A stretch of DNA of 64,000 bases from Microbispora amethystogenes (GCF_016863015.1 NZ_BOOB01000003.1:248001-312000), one strand, 5' to 3'. Positions 8,137 to 19,040 are shown, numbered from the stretch's first letter. Made by a program: numbers and translations. The notes: generated from the letters alone by a model not told the origin.

Positions 8137-11100
8137 ATGCCTGCTGCCCGCCTTGGCCTTCCCGGAGGTCTCCCCGAGCCTCAGGGACTCTACGACCCCG
8201 CCTATGAGCACGACGCCTGCGGCGTCGCCATGGTCGCCGACGTGCAGGGTCGCCGCAGCTACGACATCGTCGCCAAGGCACTGACGGCCCTCCGCAACCT
8301 CGACCATCGGGGCGCGAGCGGCAGCGAGCCGGACACCGGCGACGGAGCGGGCATCCTCACCCAGATCCCCGACGCGTTCTTCCGCGCGGTGGTCGAATTC
8401 GAGCTGCCGGCCGCGGGCGCGTACGCCGCGGGCACCGCGTTCCTGCCGGCGGACGAGCAGGCCAGGCAGACCGCGATCGGCCTCATCGAGGAGATCGCCG
8501 CCGAGGAGGGCGTGAGCATCCTCGGCTGGCGCGACCTGCCGGTCGACCGCGACCTGCCCGGCGCCACCGCGCGGGCGGTCATGCCCCACTTCGCGCAGCT
8601 CTTCGTGACCTCCCCCGGCGGCGAGACCGGCGTCGCCCTCGACCGGATCGTGTTCGCCTTCCGCAAGCGGGCCGAGCACGAGGCGGACGTCTACTTCTCC
8701 TCGCTGTCCTCGCGGACCATCGTCTACAAGGGCATGCTGACCTCGCTGCAGGTCGAGCCGTTCTTCGCCGACCTGTCCGACGAGCGCTACGTCAGCGCCA
8801 TCGCGCTGGTCCACTCGCGCTTCTCGACCAACACCTTCCCCTCCTGGCCGCTGGCCCACCCGTACCGGTACGTCGCGCACAACGGTGAGATCAACACCGT
8901 CCGCGGCAACCGCAACTGGATGCGCGCCCGCGAGGCGATGCTCGCCACCGGCCTGATCCCGGGCGACCTGCGGCGGCTGTTCCCCATCTGCGACCCGGAC
9001 GGCTCCGACACCGCCTCGTTCGACGAGACGCTGGAACTGCTGCACCTCGGCGGCAGGTCGCTGCCGCACGCCGTGCTGATGATGATCCCGGAGGCGTGGG
9101 AGAACCACACCGAGATGGACCCGGCCCGCCGGGCCTTCTACGAGTTCCACTCCACCCTCATGGAGGCGTGGGACGGCCCCGCGTCCATCACCTTCTCCGA
9201 CGGCACGCTGGTCGGCGCGGTCCTCGACCGCAACGGCCTGCGTCCCGGCCGGTTCTGGGTCACCGACGACGGCCTGGTCGTGCTCGCCTCCGAGGCCGGC
9301 GTGCTGTCCGACATCCCGCAGGAGAAGGTCGTCCGCAAGGGCCGCCTGCAGCCGGGCCGGATGTTCCTCGTGGACACCGAGCGCGGCCGGATCATCGAGG
9401 ACGACGAGGTCAAGGCCGAGCTCGCCGCCGCCGAGCCGTACGGCGAGTGGCTGCACGCGGGCCTGGTCCGCTTCGAGGAGCTGCCCGAGCGCGAGCACGA
9501 GCACCCCACCCACGAGGCGCTGGTCAAGCGGCAGCAGACCTTCGGCTACACCGAGGAAGAGCTCCGGATCATCCTCACGCCGATGGCGCGCAACGGCGCC
9601 GAGCCGATCGGCTCGATGGGCACCGACAGCCCCGTCGCCGTGCTGAGCGAGAAGCCGCGGCTGCTGTTCGACTACTTCAGCCAGCTCTTCGCGCAGGTCA
9701 CGAACCCGCCGCTGGACGCCATCCGCGAGGAGCTCGTCACCTCGCTGCAGTCGACGATCGGCCCCGAGGGCAACCTGCTCGACCCCGGCCCGGCCTCGTG
9801 CCGCCGGCTCGTGCTGCCCTACCCGGTGATCGACAACGACGAGCTCGCGAAGATCGTCCACATCAACGACGAGGGCGCGCTGCCCGGCTTCCAGCCGTAC
9901 GTCGTGTCCGGCCTGTTCGACGCCGCCGGCGGCGGCGAGGCGCTGGTGCGGCGGCTGGAGGAGATCCGCCTGGAGGTCTCCCGGGCCATCGAGGACGGCG
10001 CCCGGATCATCGTGCTGTCCGACCGCGGGTCCTCCCGCGAGCGGGCGCCGATCCCGTCGCTGCTGCTCACCGGCGCGGTGCACCACCACCTCATCCGGGA
10101 GAAGTCCCGCACCCGGGTCGGCCTCGTGATCGAGACCGGCGAGGCCCGCGAGTGCCACCACATGGCCCTGCTCGTCGGGTACGGCGCGAGCGCGATCAAC
10201 CCCTACCTCGCCCTGGAGACGGTCGAGGACATGATCGCGACCGGTCAGCTCGACCTGGACCCGCGCAAGGCCGTGCGCAACCTCATCAAGGCGTACGGCA
10301 AGGGCGTCCTGAAGGTCATGTCCAAGATGGGCGTGTCCACGGTCGCCTCCTACACCGGCGCGCAGATCTTCGAGGCCCTCGGCCTCGGCGCCGAGGTCAT
10401 CGACAGGTGCTTCACCGGCACCACCTCCCGCCTCGGCGGCGTCGGTTTCGACGTGCTGGCCAGAGAGGCGCTGGAGCGGCACGCGCGGGCCTACCCCCGC
10501 GCGGAGAACCCGCACCGGCGGCTGGAGGTCGGCGGCGAGTACCAGTGGCGCCGCGAGGGCGAGCCGCACCTGTTCAACCCGACCACCGTCTTCAAGCTCC
10601 AGCACTCCACCCGCACCCGGCGGTACGAGATCTTCAAGGAGTACACGTCCCTGGTGGACGGGCAGTCCGAGAAGCTCATGACGCTGCGCGGCCTGTTCAA
10701 GCTGCGTCCCGCCGGCGCGCCGATCCCGATCGACGAGGTCGAGCCGGTCGAGTCGATCGTGAAGCGGTTCTCCACCGGCGCCATGTCGTACGGCTCCATC
10801 TCGATGGAGGCGCACGAGACGCTGGCCATCGCGATGAACCGGCTCGGCGCCAAGTCGAACACCGGCGAGGGCGGCGAGGACCCCGAGCGGCTGCACGACC
10901 CCGAGCGGCGCAGCGCGATCAAGCAGGTGGCCTCCGGCCGGTTCGGCGTGACCAGCGAATACCTCGTCAACGCCGATGACCTGCAGATCAAGATGGCGCA
11001 GGGCGCCAAGCCCGGCGAGGGCGGCCAGCTGCCCGGTCACAAGGTGTACCCGTGGATCGCCAAGACCCGGCACTCCACCCCCGGCGTCGGCCTCATCTCG

Positions 11101-12663
11101 CCGCCGCCGCACCACGACATCTACTCGATCGAGGACCTCGCCCAGCTCATCCACGACCTGAAGAACTCGAACCCGCGCGCCCGCGTCCACGTGAAGCTGG
11201 TCGCCGAGGTCGGGGTCGGGACCGTGGCGGCGGGCGTCAGCAAGGCCCACGCCGACGTCGTGCTGATCTCCGGCCACGACGGCGGCACCGGAGCCTCCCC
11301 GCTGACCTCGGTCAAGCACGCGGGCGCCCCCTGGGAGCTCGGCCTGGCCGAGACCCAGCAGACGCTGCTGCTCAACGGGCTGCGCGACCGCATCGTCGTG
11401 CAGGCCGACGGCCAGCTCAAGACCGGCCGCGACGTGGTCATCGCGGCGCTGCTCGGCGCCGAGGAGTACGGCTTCGCCACCGCTCCGCTGGTCGTCTCCG
11501 GCTGCGTCATGATGCGGGTCTGCCACCTCGACACCTGCCCGGTGGGCGTGGCCACGCAGAACCCCGAGCTGCGCAAGCGGTTCAGCGGCAAGCCCGAGTT
11601 CGTGGTGAACTTCTTCGAGTTCGTCGCCCAGGAGGTGCGCGAGTACCTCGCCGAGCTCGGCTACCGCTCGCTCGACGAGGTCATCGGACGGGCCGACCTG
11701 CTCGACACCACCCGCGCGGTCGAGCACTGGAAGGCCGCCGGCCTCGACCTGTCGCCGATCCTGCACCAGCCGGAGCTGCCCGAGGGCACCCCGCGCCGCA
11801 GGGTCGCCGAGCAGGACCACGGGCTCGACAAGGCGCTGGACAACACGCTGATCCAGCTCGCGGAGGGTGCGCTGAACCTCGGCGAGCCGGTCACGCTGGA
11901 GCTGCCCATCCGCAACGTCAACCGCACGGTCGGCACCATGCTCGGCCACGAGGTGACCAAGCGGTACGGCGGCGCGGGCCTGCCCGACAACACGATCGAC
12001 GTGTCGTTCACCGGCTCCGCGGGCAACTCGTTCGGCGCGTTCGTGCCGCGCGGCGTCACGCTGCGGCTGACCGGCGACGCCAACGACTACCTCGGCAAGG
12101 GCCTGTCGGGCGGCCGCATCGTCGTCCGGCCGCACCCCGACGCGCCGTTCGAGGCCGAGACGCAGGTCGTCTCGGGCAACGTCGGCCTGTACGGCGCGAC
12201 GTCCGGCGAGGTCTTCGTCCGCGGCATCGTGGGCGAGCGGTTCTGTGTGCGCAACTCCGGCGCGACCGCCGTCGTCGAGGGCGTGGGCGACCACGGCTGC
12301 GAGTACATGACCGGCGGCAGGGCCGTCGTCCTCGGCGCGACCGGCCGCAACTTCGCCGCCGGCATGTCGGGCGGCGTGGCGTACGTGCTGGACCTGCGGC
12401 CCGAGCGGGTCAACCGCGAGATGGTCGAGCTCGAGGCGCTGAACGACGAGGACGCCGAGTTCCTGCGGGAGATCGTCGACAGGCATTTCACGGAGACCGG
12501 GTCCACCGTCGCCAAGGCGCTGCTGGCGGACTGGGACGCCGCGCTCGGCCGGTTCGCGAAGATCATGCCGTCCGACTACAAGCGGGTCCTGCTGGCACGG
12601 GCCGCCGCCGAAGCCGAGGGCCGCGACATCGACGAGGCGGTCATGGCCGCCGCCCACGGGTGA
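8137..12663 (+). CDS. gltB: Glutamate synthase (NADPH) large subunit
   Basis: The 1508-residue length is standard for the GltB alpha subunit, which converts glutamine plus 2-oxoglutarate into two glutamates. The order of domains is visible. A short propeptide ends before Cys28 in '[11 protein letters not shown]', the N-terminal nucleophile of the glutaminase domain. The central and FMN-binding synthase domains contain '[10 protein letters not shown]', and the 3Fe-4S cysteines lie in '[15 protein letters not shown]' at about 1123-1137. A C-terminal GXGXG beta-helix contains '[11 protein letters not shown]'. The start ATG has GGGAG at 8126-8130. gltD follows after 60 bp, so the two subunits are co-transcribed. 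Confidence 0.97.
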   Translation: MPAARLGLPGGLPEPQGLYDPAYEHDACGVAMVADVQGRRSYDIVAKALTALRNLDHRGASGSEPDTGDGAGILTQIPDAFFRAVVEFELPAAGAYAAGTAFLPADEQARQTAIGLIEEIAAEEGVSILGWRDLPVDRDLPGATARAVMPHFAQLFVTSPGGETGVALDRIVFAFRKRAEHEADVYFSSLSSRTIVYKGMLTSLQVEPFFADLSDERYVSAIALVHSRFSTNTFPSWPLAHPYRYVAHNGEINTVRGNRNWMRAREAMLATGLIPGDLRRLFPICDPDGSDTASFDETLELLHLGGRSLPHAVLMMIPEAWENHTEMDPARRAFYEFHSTLMEAWDGPASITFSDGTLVGAVLDRNGLRPGRFWVTDDGLVVLASEAGVLSDIPQEKVVRKGRLQPGRMFLVDTERGRIIEDDEVKAELAAAEPYGEWLHAGLVRFEELPEREHEHPTHEALVKRQQTFGYTEEELRIILTPMARNGAEPIGSMGTDSPVAVLSEKPRLLFDYFSQLFAQVTNPPLDAIREELVTSLQSTIGPEGNLLDPGPASCRRLVLPYPVIDNDELAKIVHINDEGALPGFQPYVVSGLFDAAGGGEALVRRLEEIRLEVSRAIEDGARIIVLSDRGSSRERAPIPSLLLTGAVHHHLIREKSRTRVGLVIETGEARECHHMALLVGYGASAINPYLALETVEDMIATGQLDLDPRKAVRNLIKAYGKGVLKVMSKMGVSTVASYTGAQIFEALGLGAEVIDRCFTGTTSRLGGVGFDVLAREALERHARAYPRAENPHRRLEVGGEYQWRREGEPHLFNPTTVFKLQHSTRTRRYEIFKEYTSLVDGQSEKLMTLRGLFKLRPAGAPIPIDEVEPVESIVKRFSTGAMSYGSISMEAHETLAIAMNRLGAKSNTGEGGEDPERLHDPERRSAIKQVASGRFGVTSEYLVNADDLQIKMAQGAKPGEGGQLPGHKVYPWIAKTRHSTPGVGLISPPPHHDIYSIEDLAQLIHDLKNSNPRARVHVKLVAEVGVGTVAAGVSKAHADVVLISGHDGGTGASPLTSVKHAGAPWELGLAETQQTLLLNGLRDRIVVQADGQLKTGRDVVIAALLGAEEYGFATAPLVVSGCVMMRVCHLDTCPVGVATQNPELRKRFSGKPEFVVNFFEFVAQEVREYLAELGYRSLDEVIGRADLLDTTRAVEHWKAAGLDLSPILHQPELPEGTPRRRVAEQDHGLDKALDNTLIQLAEGALNLGEPVTLELPIRNVNRTVGTMLGHEVTKRYGGAGLPDNTIDVSFTGSAGNSFGAFVPRGVTLRLTGDANDYLGKGLSGGRIVVRPHPDAPFEAETQVVSGNVGLYGATSGEVFVRGIVGERFCVRNSGATAVVEGVGDHGCEYMTGGRAVVLGATGRNFAAGMSGGVAYVLDLRPERVNREMVELEALNDEDAEFLREIVDRHFTETGSTVAKALLADWDAALGRFAKIMPSDYKRVLLARAAAEAEGRDIDEAVMAAAHG

Positions 12664-12723
12664 CGCCGATGAACGTCGTCACCACCACCGCCATTCCCAC
12701 GCGACGATAAGGGGGGTACACCG

Positions 12724-14208
12724 ATGGCTGACCCGAAGGGGTTCCTGACACACGGGCGCGAGCTGCCGGCGCGCCGCCCGGTCGACGTGCGCATCCGCGA
12801 CTGGCGGGAGGTCTACGAGGACTTCCCCAAGCCCGCGCTGACCAAGCAGGCGGCCCGCTGCATGGACTGCGGCATCCCGTTCTGCCACAACGGCTGCCCG
12901 CTCGGGAACCTCATCCCCGAGTGGAACGACCTCGTCTACCGCGACGACTGGCGCGAGGCGATCGAGCGGCTGCACGCGACCAACAACTTCCCGGAGTTCA
13001 CCGGCCGCCTGTGCCCCGCTCCGTGTGAGTCGGCGTGCGTGCTCGGCATCAACTCCGACCCGGTCGCGATCAAGCGGGTGGAGGTCGAGATCGTCGACCG
13101 GGCCTTCGCCGAGGGCTGGGTCACGCCGCAGCCGCCCGCCGTCAAGACGGGCCGGAAGGTCGCGGTCGTCGGGTCCGGCCCGGCCGGCCTCGCCGCCGCG
13201 CAGCAGCTCACCCGCGCCGGGCACGACGTGGTCGTGTTCGAGCGGGCCGACCGGATCGGCGGGCTGCTCCGGTACGGCATCCCCGAGTTCAAGATGGAGA
13301 AGCGGCACGTCGACCGCCGCATCGCCCAGATGGAGGCCGAGGGAACCGAGTTCCGCACCGGCGTCGACGTGGGCGTGGACGTCACGGCGGCCGAGCTGCG
13401 CGCGGAGTTCGACGCCGTCGTTCTGGCGGGCGGCGCCACGGCGTGGCGCGACCTGCCGGTGCCCGGCCGCGAGCTCAAGGGCGTCTACCAGGCGATGGAG
13501 TACCTTCCCCCGGCCAACAAGGCCCAGGAGGGCGACTACCCCGAGTCGCCGATCTCGGCGGAGGGCAAGCACGTCGTCGTGATCGGCGGCGGAGACACCG
13601 GCGCCGACTGCATCGGCACCGCGATCCGGCAGGGCGCGCTGTCGGTCACCCAGCTGGAGATCATGCCGAGGCCGCCGGCGGCCCGTCCGGGCAGCCAGCC
13701 GTGGCCGACGTACCCGATGCTGTTCAAGATGGAGAGCGCCCACGAGGAGCTGGAGGCCGGGGCGGGCGACCGCGTGTACGCGGTGTCCACCACCGAGTTC
13801 GCCGGCGACGACGAGGGCAACGTGCGGGCGCTGCGCCTGGTCGAGGTCGAGGGCCCGGCGGCGGGGTTCGCGCAGATCCCCGGCACCGAGCGGGAGATCC
13901 CGGCCGACCTCGTCACGCTCGCCATGGGCTTCCTCGGCCCGGAGAAGGGCCCGCTGCTGAACGACCTCGCCGCCCTGTCGGGCGACCCGGAGTCGTTCTT
14001 CGACGCCCGCGGCAACGTGGCCAGGAACTCCTCGTACGAGACGTCGGTGGAGGGCGTGTTCGCGGCCGGCGACCTGGGCCGCGGCCAGTCGCTGATCGTG
14101 TGGGCGATCGCCGAGGGCCGGTCCGCGGCGGCGGCGGTCGACCGGCACCTGAGCGGCCGTACGGTCCTGCCCGTGCCGATCCCCCCGACGGCGCGGCCCC
14201 TCGTCTGA
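12724..14208 (+). CDS. gltD: Glutamate synthase (NADPH) small subunit
   Basis: GltD (494 residues) supplies electrons from NADPH through FAD and two 4Fe-4S clusters to GltB. The N-terminal cysteines in 'CMDCGIPFCHNGCPLGN' and 'CPAPCESAC' bind the clusters. The FAD motif 'VAVVGSGPAGLAAAQ' is near residue 150, and the NADPH motif 'HVVVIGGGDTGADC' is near 285. AAGGGGGG about 8 nt before ATG 12724 is a good ribosome binding site. It is encoded directly downstream of gltB as one operon. A short duplication of CTCGTCTGAT straddles the stop codon. Confidence 0.97.
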   Translation: MADPKGFLTHGRELPARRPVDVRIRDWREVYEDFPKPALTKQAARCMDCGIPFCHNGCPLGNLIPEWNDLVYRDDWREAIERLHATNNFPEFTGRLCPAPCESACVLGINSDPVAIKRVEVEIVDRAFAEGWVTPQPPAVKTGRKVAVVGSGPAGLAAAQQLTRAGHDVVVFERADRIGGLLRYGIPEFKMEKRHVDRRIAQMEAEGTEFRTGVDVGVDVTAAELRAEFDAVVLAGGATAWRDLPVPGRELKGVYQAMEYLPPANKAQEGDYPESPISAEGKHVVVIGGGDTGADCIGTAIRQGALSVTQLEIMPRPPAARPGSQPWPTYPMLFKMESAHEELEAGAGDRVYAVSTTEFAGDDEGNVRALRLVEVEGPAAGFAQIPGTEREIPADLVTLAMGFLGPEKGPLLNDLAALSGDPESFFDARGNVARNSSYETSVEGVFAAGDLGRGQSLIVWAIAEGRSAAAAVDRHLSGRTVLPVPIPPTARPLV

Positions 14209-14434
14209 TCGCTCGTCTGATTACGACGTGCGCCGCCGGCGCGGCCTCCAGGCGACTGGACCGCGTCCGGCGGCGTCACCCGGCAAACCGGGAATACCTC
14301 CATCTCGGGAGGCCAGGCCGCGCGGCGGCCGGCCCGTGCGGCCCTCGGGCCACGCGGTCCGGCGGGTTGCGGCGCGCGGCCGGCTGCCGGGAAGATGCTG
14401 AGCCCGATCACGGGCCCGGAATCGAGGAGGAGCG

Positions 14435-16171
14435 TTGCACGCACGGGGGCGGCTCGCCGGGGTCATCATGTCGGTCGCACTGCTCGGCGGGCTGGGCGCC
14501 CCGTCCAGCGCACCAGTGATACCGGGCGTACCGGCGGTGATCCCGTTCAGCACAGTGGACGCGCTGAGCACACCCGCTCCGCCGGGCCCGTCGGGGTCCG
14601 CGAGCGCGGCCGGGCAGGCCGGTGACTACCTGGTCTTCTACGTGGACGGCGGGCGGGCCGCCGCGCAGCGGGCGGCCGAGGCCGCCGGCGGCACGGTGCG
14701 GGCCCACGACGACCGTCTCGGCTATCTCCTCGTGCGCACCTCCGCGCCCGAGCGGATCGGCGCCGACCCCGCCGTGGTCGGCGTCGCCCGCGACCGCCCC
14801 ATCGGCCGGACCGCCGGGGCGATGCCCGCGACAGGGCGTACGTCCCCTGGCGCGACACGCCCGGACGGGGCCGCGCGGGCGGGGGAAAGGCGAGCGGGAG
14901 CTGCGGAGCCGCTCGCCGGCCGCCAATGGGACATGAAGATGATCGGCGCCACGCCCACGGGCTCCTACGCGAAGGCGACGGGCAGCCACAAGGTGCTGGT
15001 CGGCGTGATGGACACCGGCGTCGACGGACGGCACCCGGACATCGCGCCGAACTTCAACCGGGCGCTGAGCCGCAACTTCGTGACCGACCAGCCCACCGAC
15101 CCCAACGGCAGGAAGCTCGACGGACCCTGCGAGTACCAGGGGTGCAAGGACCCGGCCGACGTCGACGACGACGGCCACGGCACGCACGTCGCGAGCACGA
15201 TCGGCTCGCCGATCAACGGCATCGGCGTCGCCGGCGTCGCCCCCGACGTGTCGCTGGTCAACCTGCGCGCCGGCACCGACTCGGGCTTCTTCTTCCTCAA
15301 GCCGACCCTGGACGCCCTGGAGTACGCCGCCGACATCGGCGTCGACGTGGTCAACATGAGCTTCTACGTCGACCCCTGGACGTTCAACTGCCCGGACAAC
15401 CCCGGCGACACGCCCGCCGAACGGTCGGAGCAGCGGGCGATCCTGGAGGGGATGCGGCGGGCGGTGAACTACGCCCGGTCGCACGGCGTCACGCTGATCA
15501 CCGCCATCGGGAACGCCGGGGGAGACCTCGGCAAGCCGAAGACCGACACCTCCAGCCCCGACTTCCCGAAGGGCTCGGAGAAGAACCGGTCCGTCGACAA
15601 CTCCTGCCGCAACGTCCCGGCCGAGCTCGACGGCGTCATCTCGGTGTCCGCGGTCGGCCCGAGCGGCCGTAAGGCGCCCTACTCCGACTACGGCACCGAG
15701 CAGACCGACATCGCGGCGCCCGGCGGCGACGTCTTCGACGGCGGCACCGCGCTGCGGGGGAAGGACCGGGAGATCCTCGCCGCCGCCCCCGAGCACGTCC
15801 TGCGCGCGCAGGGCCGGCTCGACGCCAAGGGCATGCCGAAGGACAACTCGGTGATCCGCGAGTGCCATGCCGGCAAATGCGCCTACTACCAGTACATGGA
15901 GGGCACCTCGATGGCGGCGCCGCACGTGACCGGTGTGGCGGCCCTCATCATCGGGCGGTTCGGCAAGCCGGGCCCGGGCGGGCTCCAGATGGACCCCGCG
16001 GAGGTGGAGCGCCTGCTCTACGCCACGGCGACGCCGAAGGGCTGCCCCTCGCCGCGCACCTACCGCTACGGGACCGGGGAGACCCAGGTATGCGAGGGCC
16101 CCGCGAGCAGGAACGGCTTCTTCGGCCACGGCCTGGTCGACGCCGCCCGGGCCGCGACCGTCACGCGCTGA
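14435..16171 (+). CDS. Secreted S8 (subtilisin-like) serine protease
   Basis: The 578-residue product starts at TTG 14435, chosen because GAGGAGG at 14424-14430 is an excellent Shine-Dalgarno sequence. A signal peptide (about 1-27) is followed by an Ala-rich propeptide-like region. The catalytic triad is visible: Asp193 in 'VGVMDTGVDG', His248 in 'DGHGTHVAS' and Ser492 in 'GTSMAAPHVTG'; the oxyanion Asn lies in 'AIGNAGGD'. The His-to-Ser spacing is longer than in subtilisin, with Cys-containing insertions ('DGPCEYQGC', 'ECHAGKCAYY') suggesting surface disulfides. No C-terminal anchor is seen, so it is probably released. It appears monocistronic; its substrate is unknown. Confidence 0.92.
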   Translation: MHARGRLAGVIMSVALLGGLGAPSSAPVIPGVPAVIPFSTVDALSTPAPPGPSGSASAAGQAGDYLVFYVDGGRAAAQRAAEAAGGTVRAHDDRLGYLLVRTSAPERIGADPAVVGVARDRPIGRTAGAMPATGRTSPGATRPDGAARAGERRAGAAEPLAGRQWDMKMIGATPTGSYAKATGSHKVLVGVMDTGVDGRHPDIAPNFNRALSRNFVTDQPTDPNGRKLDGPCEYQGCKDPADVDDDGHGTHVASTIGSPINGIGVAGVAPDVSLVNLRAGTDSGFFFLKPTLDALEYAADIGVDVVNMSFYVDPWTFNCPDNPGDTPAERSEQRAILEGMRRAVNYARSHGVTLITAIGNAGGDLGKPKTDTSSPDFPKGSEKNRSVDNSCRNVPAELDGVISVSAVGPSGRKAPYSDYGTEQTDIAAPGGDVFDGGTALRGKDREILAAAPEHVLRAQGRLDAKGMPKDNSVIRECHAGKCAYYQYMEGTSMAAPHVTGVAALIIGRFGKPGPGGLQMDPAEVERLLYATATPKGCPSPRTYRYGTGETQVCEGPASRNGFFGHGLVDAARAATVTR

Positions 16172-16202
16172 CCCGTCTGAGTATCGGCCCGTCTGAGTAT
16201 CG
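16172..16202. repeat. Tandem duplication directly after the protease stop codon
   Basis: CCCGTCTGAGTATCG occurs at 16172-16186 and again at 16188-16202 (period 16). It begins at the base following the TGA of the protease gene. It is one of several short tandem duplications near stop codons in this window. Confidence 0.6.
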
Positions 16203-16273
16203 AACTGAGTAGGCCGCCGGATGCCCGGCGGCCGGGCGGCGATCTACCCTCGGCGTGTTCGGGAGGGCAGATC

Positions 16274-16690
16274 ATGATCTACCGGTACGTCTGGCAGGCC
16301 ACGATGGCCGCGCACTTCCTGGTCATCGCCTACATCGCCCTGGGCGGCTTCGCCGCCTGGTGGCGGCCCCGGCTGGCCTGGCCGCACCTCGCACTGTGCG
16401 CCTGGGCGCTCGTCCAGCTCACCGGGCTGGTGGAGTGCCCGCTGACGGCGCTGGAGAACTGGGGACGCGCCCGGGCGGGGGAGCGGGGCCTGCTGCCCGG
16501 CGGTTTCATCGACACCTACATCGAGGGGATCGTCTATCCCGAGGAGTACGTCGCGGTCGTCCGGCTGGCCGTGATCGCCGTCGTGCTCGTCTCCTGGGCC
16601 GGTCTGGCCGTCGTCATCCGCCGACGCCGCAGACGTCCTTCGCGTACGACAGGAACGTCTGCTGCACCGGCGCCGGAGGCGTCGCGATGA
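16274..16690 (+). CDS. DUF2784 family membrane protein
   Basis: This 138-residue protein has about four hydrophobic segments. The conserved DUF2784 features are 'VECPLTALENWGR' and 'GGFIDTYIEGIVYPEEY', which fit a small integral membrane family of unknown function. GGGAGGG at 16261-16267 precedes the ATG. The last 77 bp overlap, tail to tail, the 3' end of the lipoprotein gene on the other strand. The overlapping segment encodes an Arg-rich, poorly conserved C-terminal tail ('RRRRRRPSRTTG'). Confidence 0.85.
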   Translation: MIYRYVWQATMAAHFLVIAYIALGGFAAWWRPRLAWPHLALCAWALVQLTGLVECPLTALENWGRARAGERGLLPGGFIDTYIEGIVYPEEYVAVVRLAVIAVVLVSWAGLAVVIRRRRRRPSRTTGTSAAPAPEASR

Positions 16691-17465
16691 GGTAGCGCCG
16701 CTCGCCCGTCCCCACCGTCCCGTAGACCGGGAACAGGTACGCCTTCTTCGCCTCGGCGAAGGCGTGCCAGTCGCAGCGGGCGGGCGTGACCTCAACCGGG
16801 ATCTTCAGGCGCGGCGTCCCCGGCTCCAGCACGGCCACCGGACGGCTGCGGCCCGACAGCGGCCGGACGGTGTAGTGCGTGGTGGCGCCCAGCTCGTCGA
16901 TCGTCACGGGCTCCGCGCCCTGCCTCCTGGTCACCAGGAGCACCCCGCGCAGCGTACGGCCCGCCCTGGTCCACGTGTCGCCGAAGGTCACGTCCGCCGC
17001 CCGGCGCAGGAGGTACGCCCCGCACTCGGCCTTGACCAGCCCCGCCAGCAGCGGGTCCGGATGGCGTACGGGGAACTCCGCCCTACGCGCCGGCCCCTCG
17101 CCCGCCTGCACGGTCGCCACGACGGTGGCGGGGCGGACCGGCGGGATCGTCGCGGGGTCGCACCGCGCCTCGCCGTAGGGGATCCGCAGGTCGGTGCGCG
17201 GGGTCCGGCCCAGCGTGGAGTCCACCCGGGTCGGCGGGAGCGTGGCGAAGGAGCCGGTGACGAGCTGCACGTCGAGGAACCGGACGGGAGTGTCGCCGTC
17301 GTTGCGCACCGAGACCTCGAGCTCGTGGGCCGCCTCGTCGCTGCGCCACTGGTTCAGGGACACCGAAACACCCGGCGGAGGCGTGGGGGATTCGGTAGCC
17401 TGGCCTCCGCACGCCGCCAGGGTGAACAGCGCCGTTATCGCCCCCCATGCCCGGGTACGTTCCAT
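16614..17465 (-). CDS. Lipoprotein of unknown function
   Basis: The 283-residue precursor has a lipobox ('TLAACGGQ', Cys about 19), so it should be processed by Lgt and LspA and anchored outside the membrane. The mature part contains two beta-rich segments and paired cysteines, consistent with a beta-sandwich domain, but I recognise no family. On the minus strand TAGCCT (17477-17472) lies 6 nt before ATG 17465, suggesting a leaderless transcript. The gene is divergent from pyk and overlaps the DUF2784 gene at its 3' end. Confidence 0.78.
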   Translation of the reverse strand: MERTRAWGAITALFTLAACGGQATESPTPPPGVSVSLNQWRSDEAAHELEVSVRNDGDTPVRFLDVQLVTGSFATLPPTRVDSTLGRTPRTDLRIPYGEARCDPATIPPVRPATVVATVQAGEGPARRAEFPVRHPDPLLAGLVKAECGAYLLRRAADVTFGDTWTRAGRTLRGVLLVTRRQGAEPVTIDELGATTHYTVRPLSGRSRPVAVLEPGTPRLKIPVEVTPARCDWHAFAEAKKAYLFPVYGTVGTGERRYLIATPPAPVQQTFLSYAKDVCGVGG

Positions 17466-17471
17466 GGCTGC

Positions 17472-17477
17472 AGGCTA
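17472..17477 (-). promoter_or_regulatory. -10 element (TAGCCT) of the lipoprotein gene
   Basis: It is read on the minus strand with exactly 6 nt to ATG 17465, the same geometry as other putative leaderless starts in the window. Confidence 0.45.
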
Positions 17478-17558
17478 GGGCACGCGGGTGATCGCGTGAA
17501 GTGTCTGAACATTTGGCGACGGCTGTATGTGCCGTCACATCGAGTGGTCTGTACCAAT

Positions 17559-17564
17559 TAGGGT
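17559..17564 (+). promoter_or_regulatory. -10 element (TAGGGT) of pyk
   Basis: TAGGGT ends 6 nt before the GTG start of pyk at 17571, predicting a leaderless mRNA. No convincing -35 hexamer is seen. Confidence 0.5.
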
Positions 17565-17570
17565 AGTGCT

Positions 17571-19004
17571 GTGAGTCGTCGAGCAAAGATCGTCTGTACC
17601 CTCGGGCCCGCCACCTCCTCGCCGGAGCGCCTTCGCGAGCTCATCAAGGCGGGCATGAACGTGGCCCGTTTCAACCTCTCCCACGGCAGCCACGAGCTGC
17701 ACAAGGAGGTGTTCGACCGGGTCAGGGCCGCCGCCGACGAGCTGGGCTGTGCCGTCGGCATCCTGGCCGACCTCCAGGGTCCCAAGATCCGCGTCGGGCG
17801 CTTCGCCTCCGGCCCCGTCCGGCTCGGCTTCGGCGACGTCTTCACCATCACCACCGAGGACGTCCCCGGGGACCGTGACATCGTGTCCACCACCTACGCG
17901 GGCCTGCCCGGCGACGTCGGTCCCGGCGACACCATCCTCGTCGACGACGGCCGCCTGAACCTCGAGGTGACCGCGGTCGAGGGGCCGCGCGTCGTCACCC
18001 GCGTCGTCATCGGCGGCATGATCTCCGACAACAAGGGCCTCAACCTCCCCGGTGTCGCCGTCAGCGCCCCGGCGCTCACGGAGAAGGACGAGGCGGACCT
18101 GCGCTGGGCCCTGCGCACCGGCGTCGACATGATCGCCCTGTCGTTCGTCCGGTCGCCGGAGGACGCGGCCCTCGTCCACGCGATCATGGAGGAGGAGGGC
18201 GTCCGGCTCCCGCTCCTCGCCAAGATCGAGAAGCCGCAGGCCGTCGAGTGCCTGGAGGAGATCGTCGACGCCTTCGACGGCGTGATGGTCGCCCGCGGCG
18301 ACCTCGGCGTCGAGCTTCCGCTGGAGCAGGTGCCGATCGTCCAGCGCCGCATCATCGAGCTGTGCCGCGAGAAGGCCCACCCGGTCATCGTGGCCACCCA
18401 GATGCTCGACTCGATGATGAGCGCCCCGCGGCCCACCCGCGCCGAGGCGTCCGACGTCGCGTACGCGGTGATGGACGGCGCCGACGCGGTGATGCTGTCC
18501 GGCGAGACCTCGGTCGGCACCTACCCGATCGAGTCCGTGGCCACGATGGACCGCATCGCGGTCGCGGCCGAGGGCACCACGCTGCAGGCCACCCACAACC
18601 TGGACCGGCTGCCCGAGACGACCGGCGGCGCCATCGCCCGCGCGGCGGCCGAGGTCGGCGCGATCGTCAAGGCCAAGGCCCTGGTGGCGTTCACGATGTC
18701 CGGTGAGACCGCCCGCCGCCTGGCGCGCTACCGCTCGTCGATCCCGCTGCTCGCCTTCACCTCCAACCCGCAGGTGCGCGGCCAGCTCGCGCTCACGTGG
18801 GGTGTCGAGACGTTCGAGGTGCCGTTCGTCCACCACACCGACGACATGGTGCGCCAGGTGGAGGCCTCGCTGCTCGCGCTCGGCGTGTGCGAGAAGGGCG
18901 ACAAGATCGTCGTCGTGGCGGGCTCCCCGCCCGGCAACCACGGGTCCACCAACGCGCTGCGCGTCCACACGGTCGGCTCGCTCGTCGCCCACCCGGCGGG
19001 CTGA
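17571..19004 (+). CDS. pyk: Pyruvate kinase
   Basis: Pyruvate kinase (477 residues) converts phosphoenolpyruvate and ADP to pyruvate and ATP. The visible motifs are 'NVARFNLSHGSHE', 'ADLQGPKIRVG', the catalytic Lys in 'LAKIEKPQAVE', the metal-binding 'VARGDLGVELP', and 'ATQMLDSMM' with 'PTRAEASDVA'. The C-terminal regulatory domain is complete. The GTG start lacks an upstream Shine-Dalgarno sequence, consistent with the leaderless promoter proposed just upstream. Its position near pdtaR and polA matches the order I recall from other actinobacteria. Confidence 0.97.
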   Translation: MSRRAKIVCTLGPATSSPERLRELIKAGMNVARFNLSHGSHELHKEVFDRVRAAADELGCAVGILADLQGPKIRVGRFASGPVRLGFGDVFTITTEDVPGDRDIVSTTYAGLPGDVGPGDTILVDDGRLNLEVTAVEGPRVVTRVVIGGMISDNKGLNLPGVAVSAPALTEKDEADLRWALRTGVDMIALSFVRSPEDAALVHAIMEEEGVRLPLLAKIEKPQAVECLEEIVDAFDGVMVARGDLGVELPLEQVPIVQRRIIELCREKAHPVIVATQMLDSMMSAPRPTRAEASDVAYAVMDGADAVMLSGETSVGTYPIESVATMDRIAVAAEGTTLQATHNLDRLPETTGGAIARAAAEVGAIVKAKALVAFTMSGETARRLARYRSSIPLLAFTSNPQVRGQLALTWGVETFEVPFVHHTDDMVRQVEASLLALGVCEKGDKIVVVAGSPPGNHGSTNALRVHTVGSLVAHPAG

Positions 19005-19022
19005 CGCCGGCGGCCCGCGGGG

Positions 19023-19040
19023 CCGGCCCGCACGGGCCGG
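19023..19040 (+). terminator. GC hairpin after pyk
   Basis: CCGGCCCG and CGGGCCGG form a perfect 8-bp stem with a CA centre, 18 nt past the pyk stop. There is no U-tract; assignment as a terminator is tentative. Confidence 0.4.

Noticed and set aside
8038-12657. A 1539-codon open frame on the minus strand opposite gltB
   Set aside because: Its product is low-complexity (Arg/Gly/Val/Asp-rich) and mirrors the GC-rich third positions of gltB. gltB has full-length family motifs. It is an antisense artefact of high GC content.
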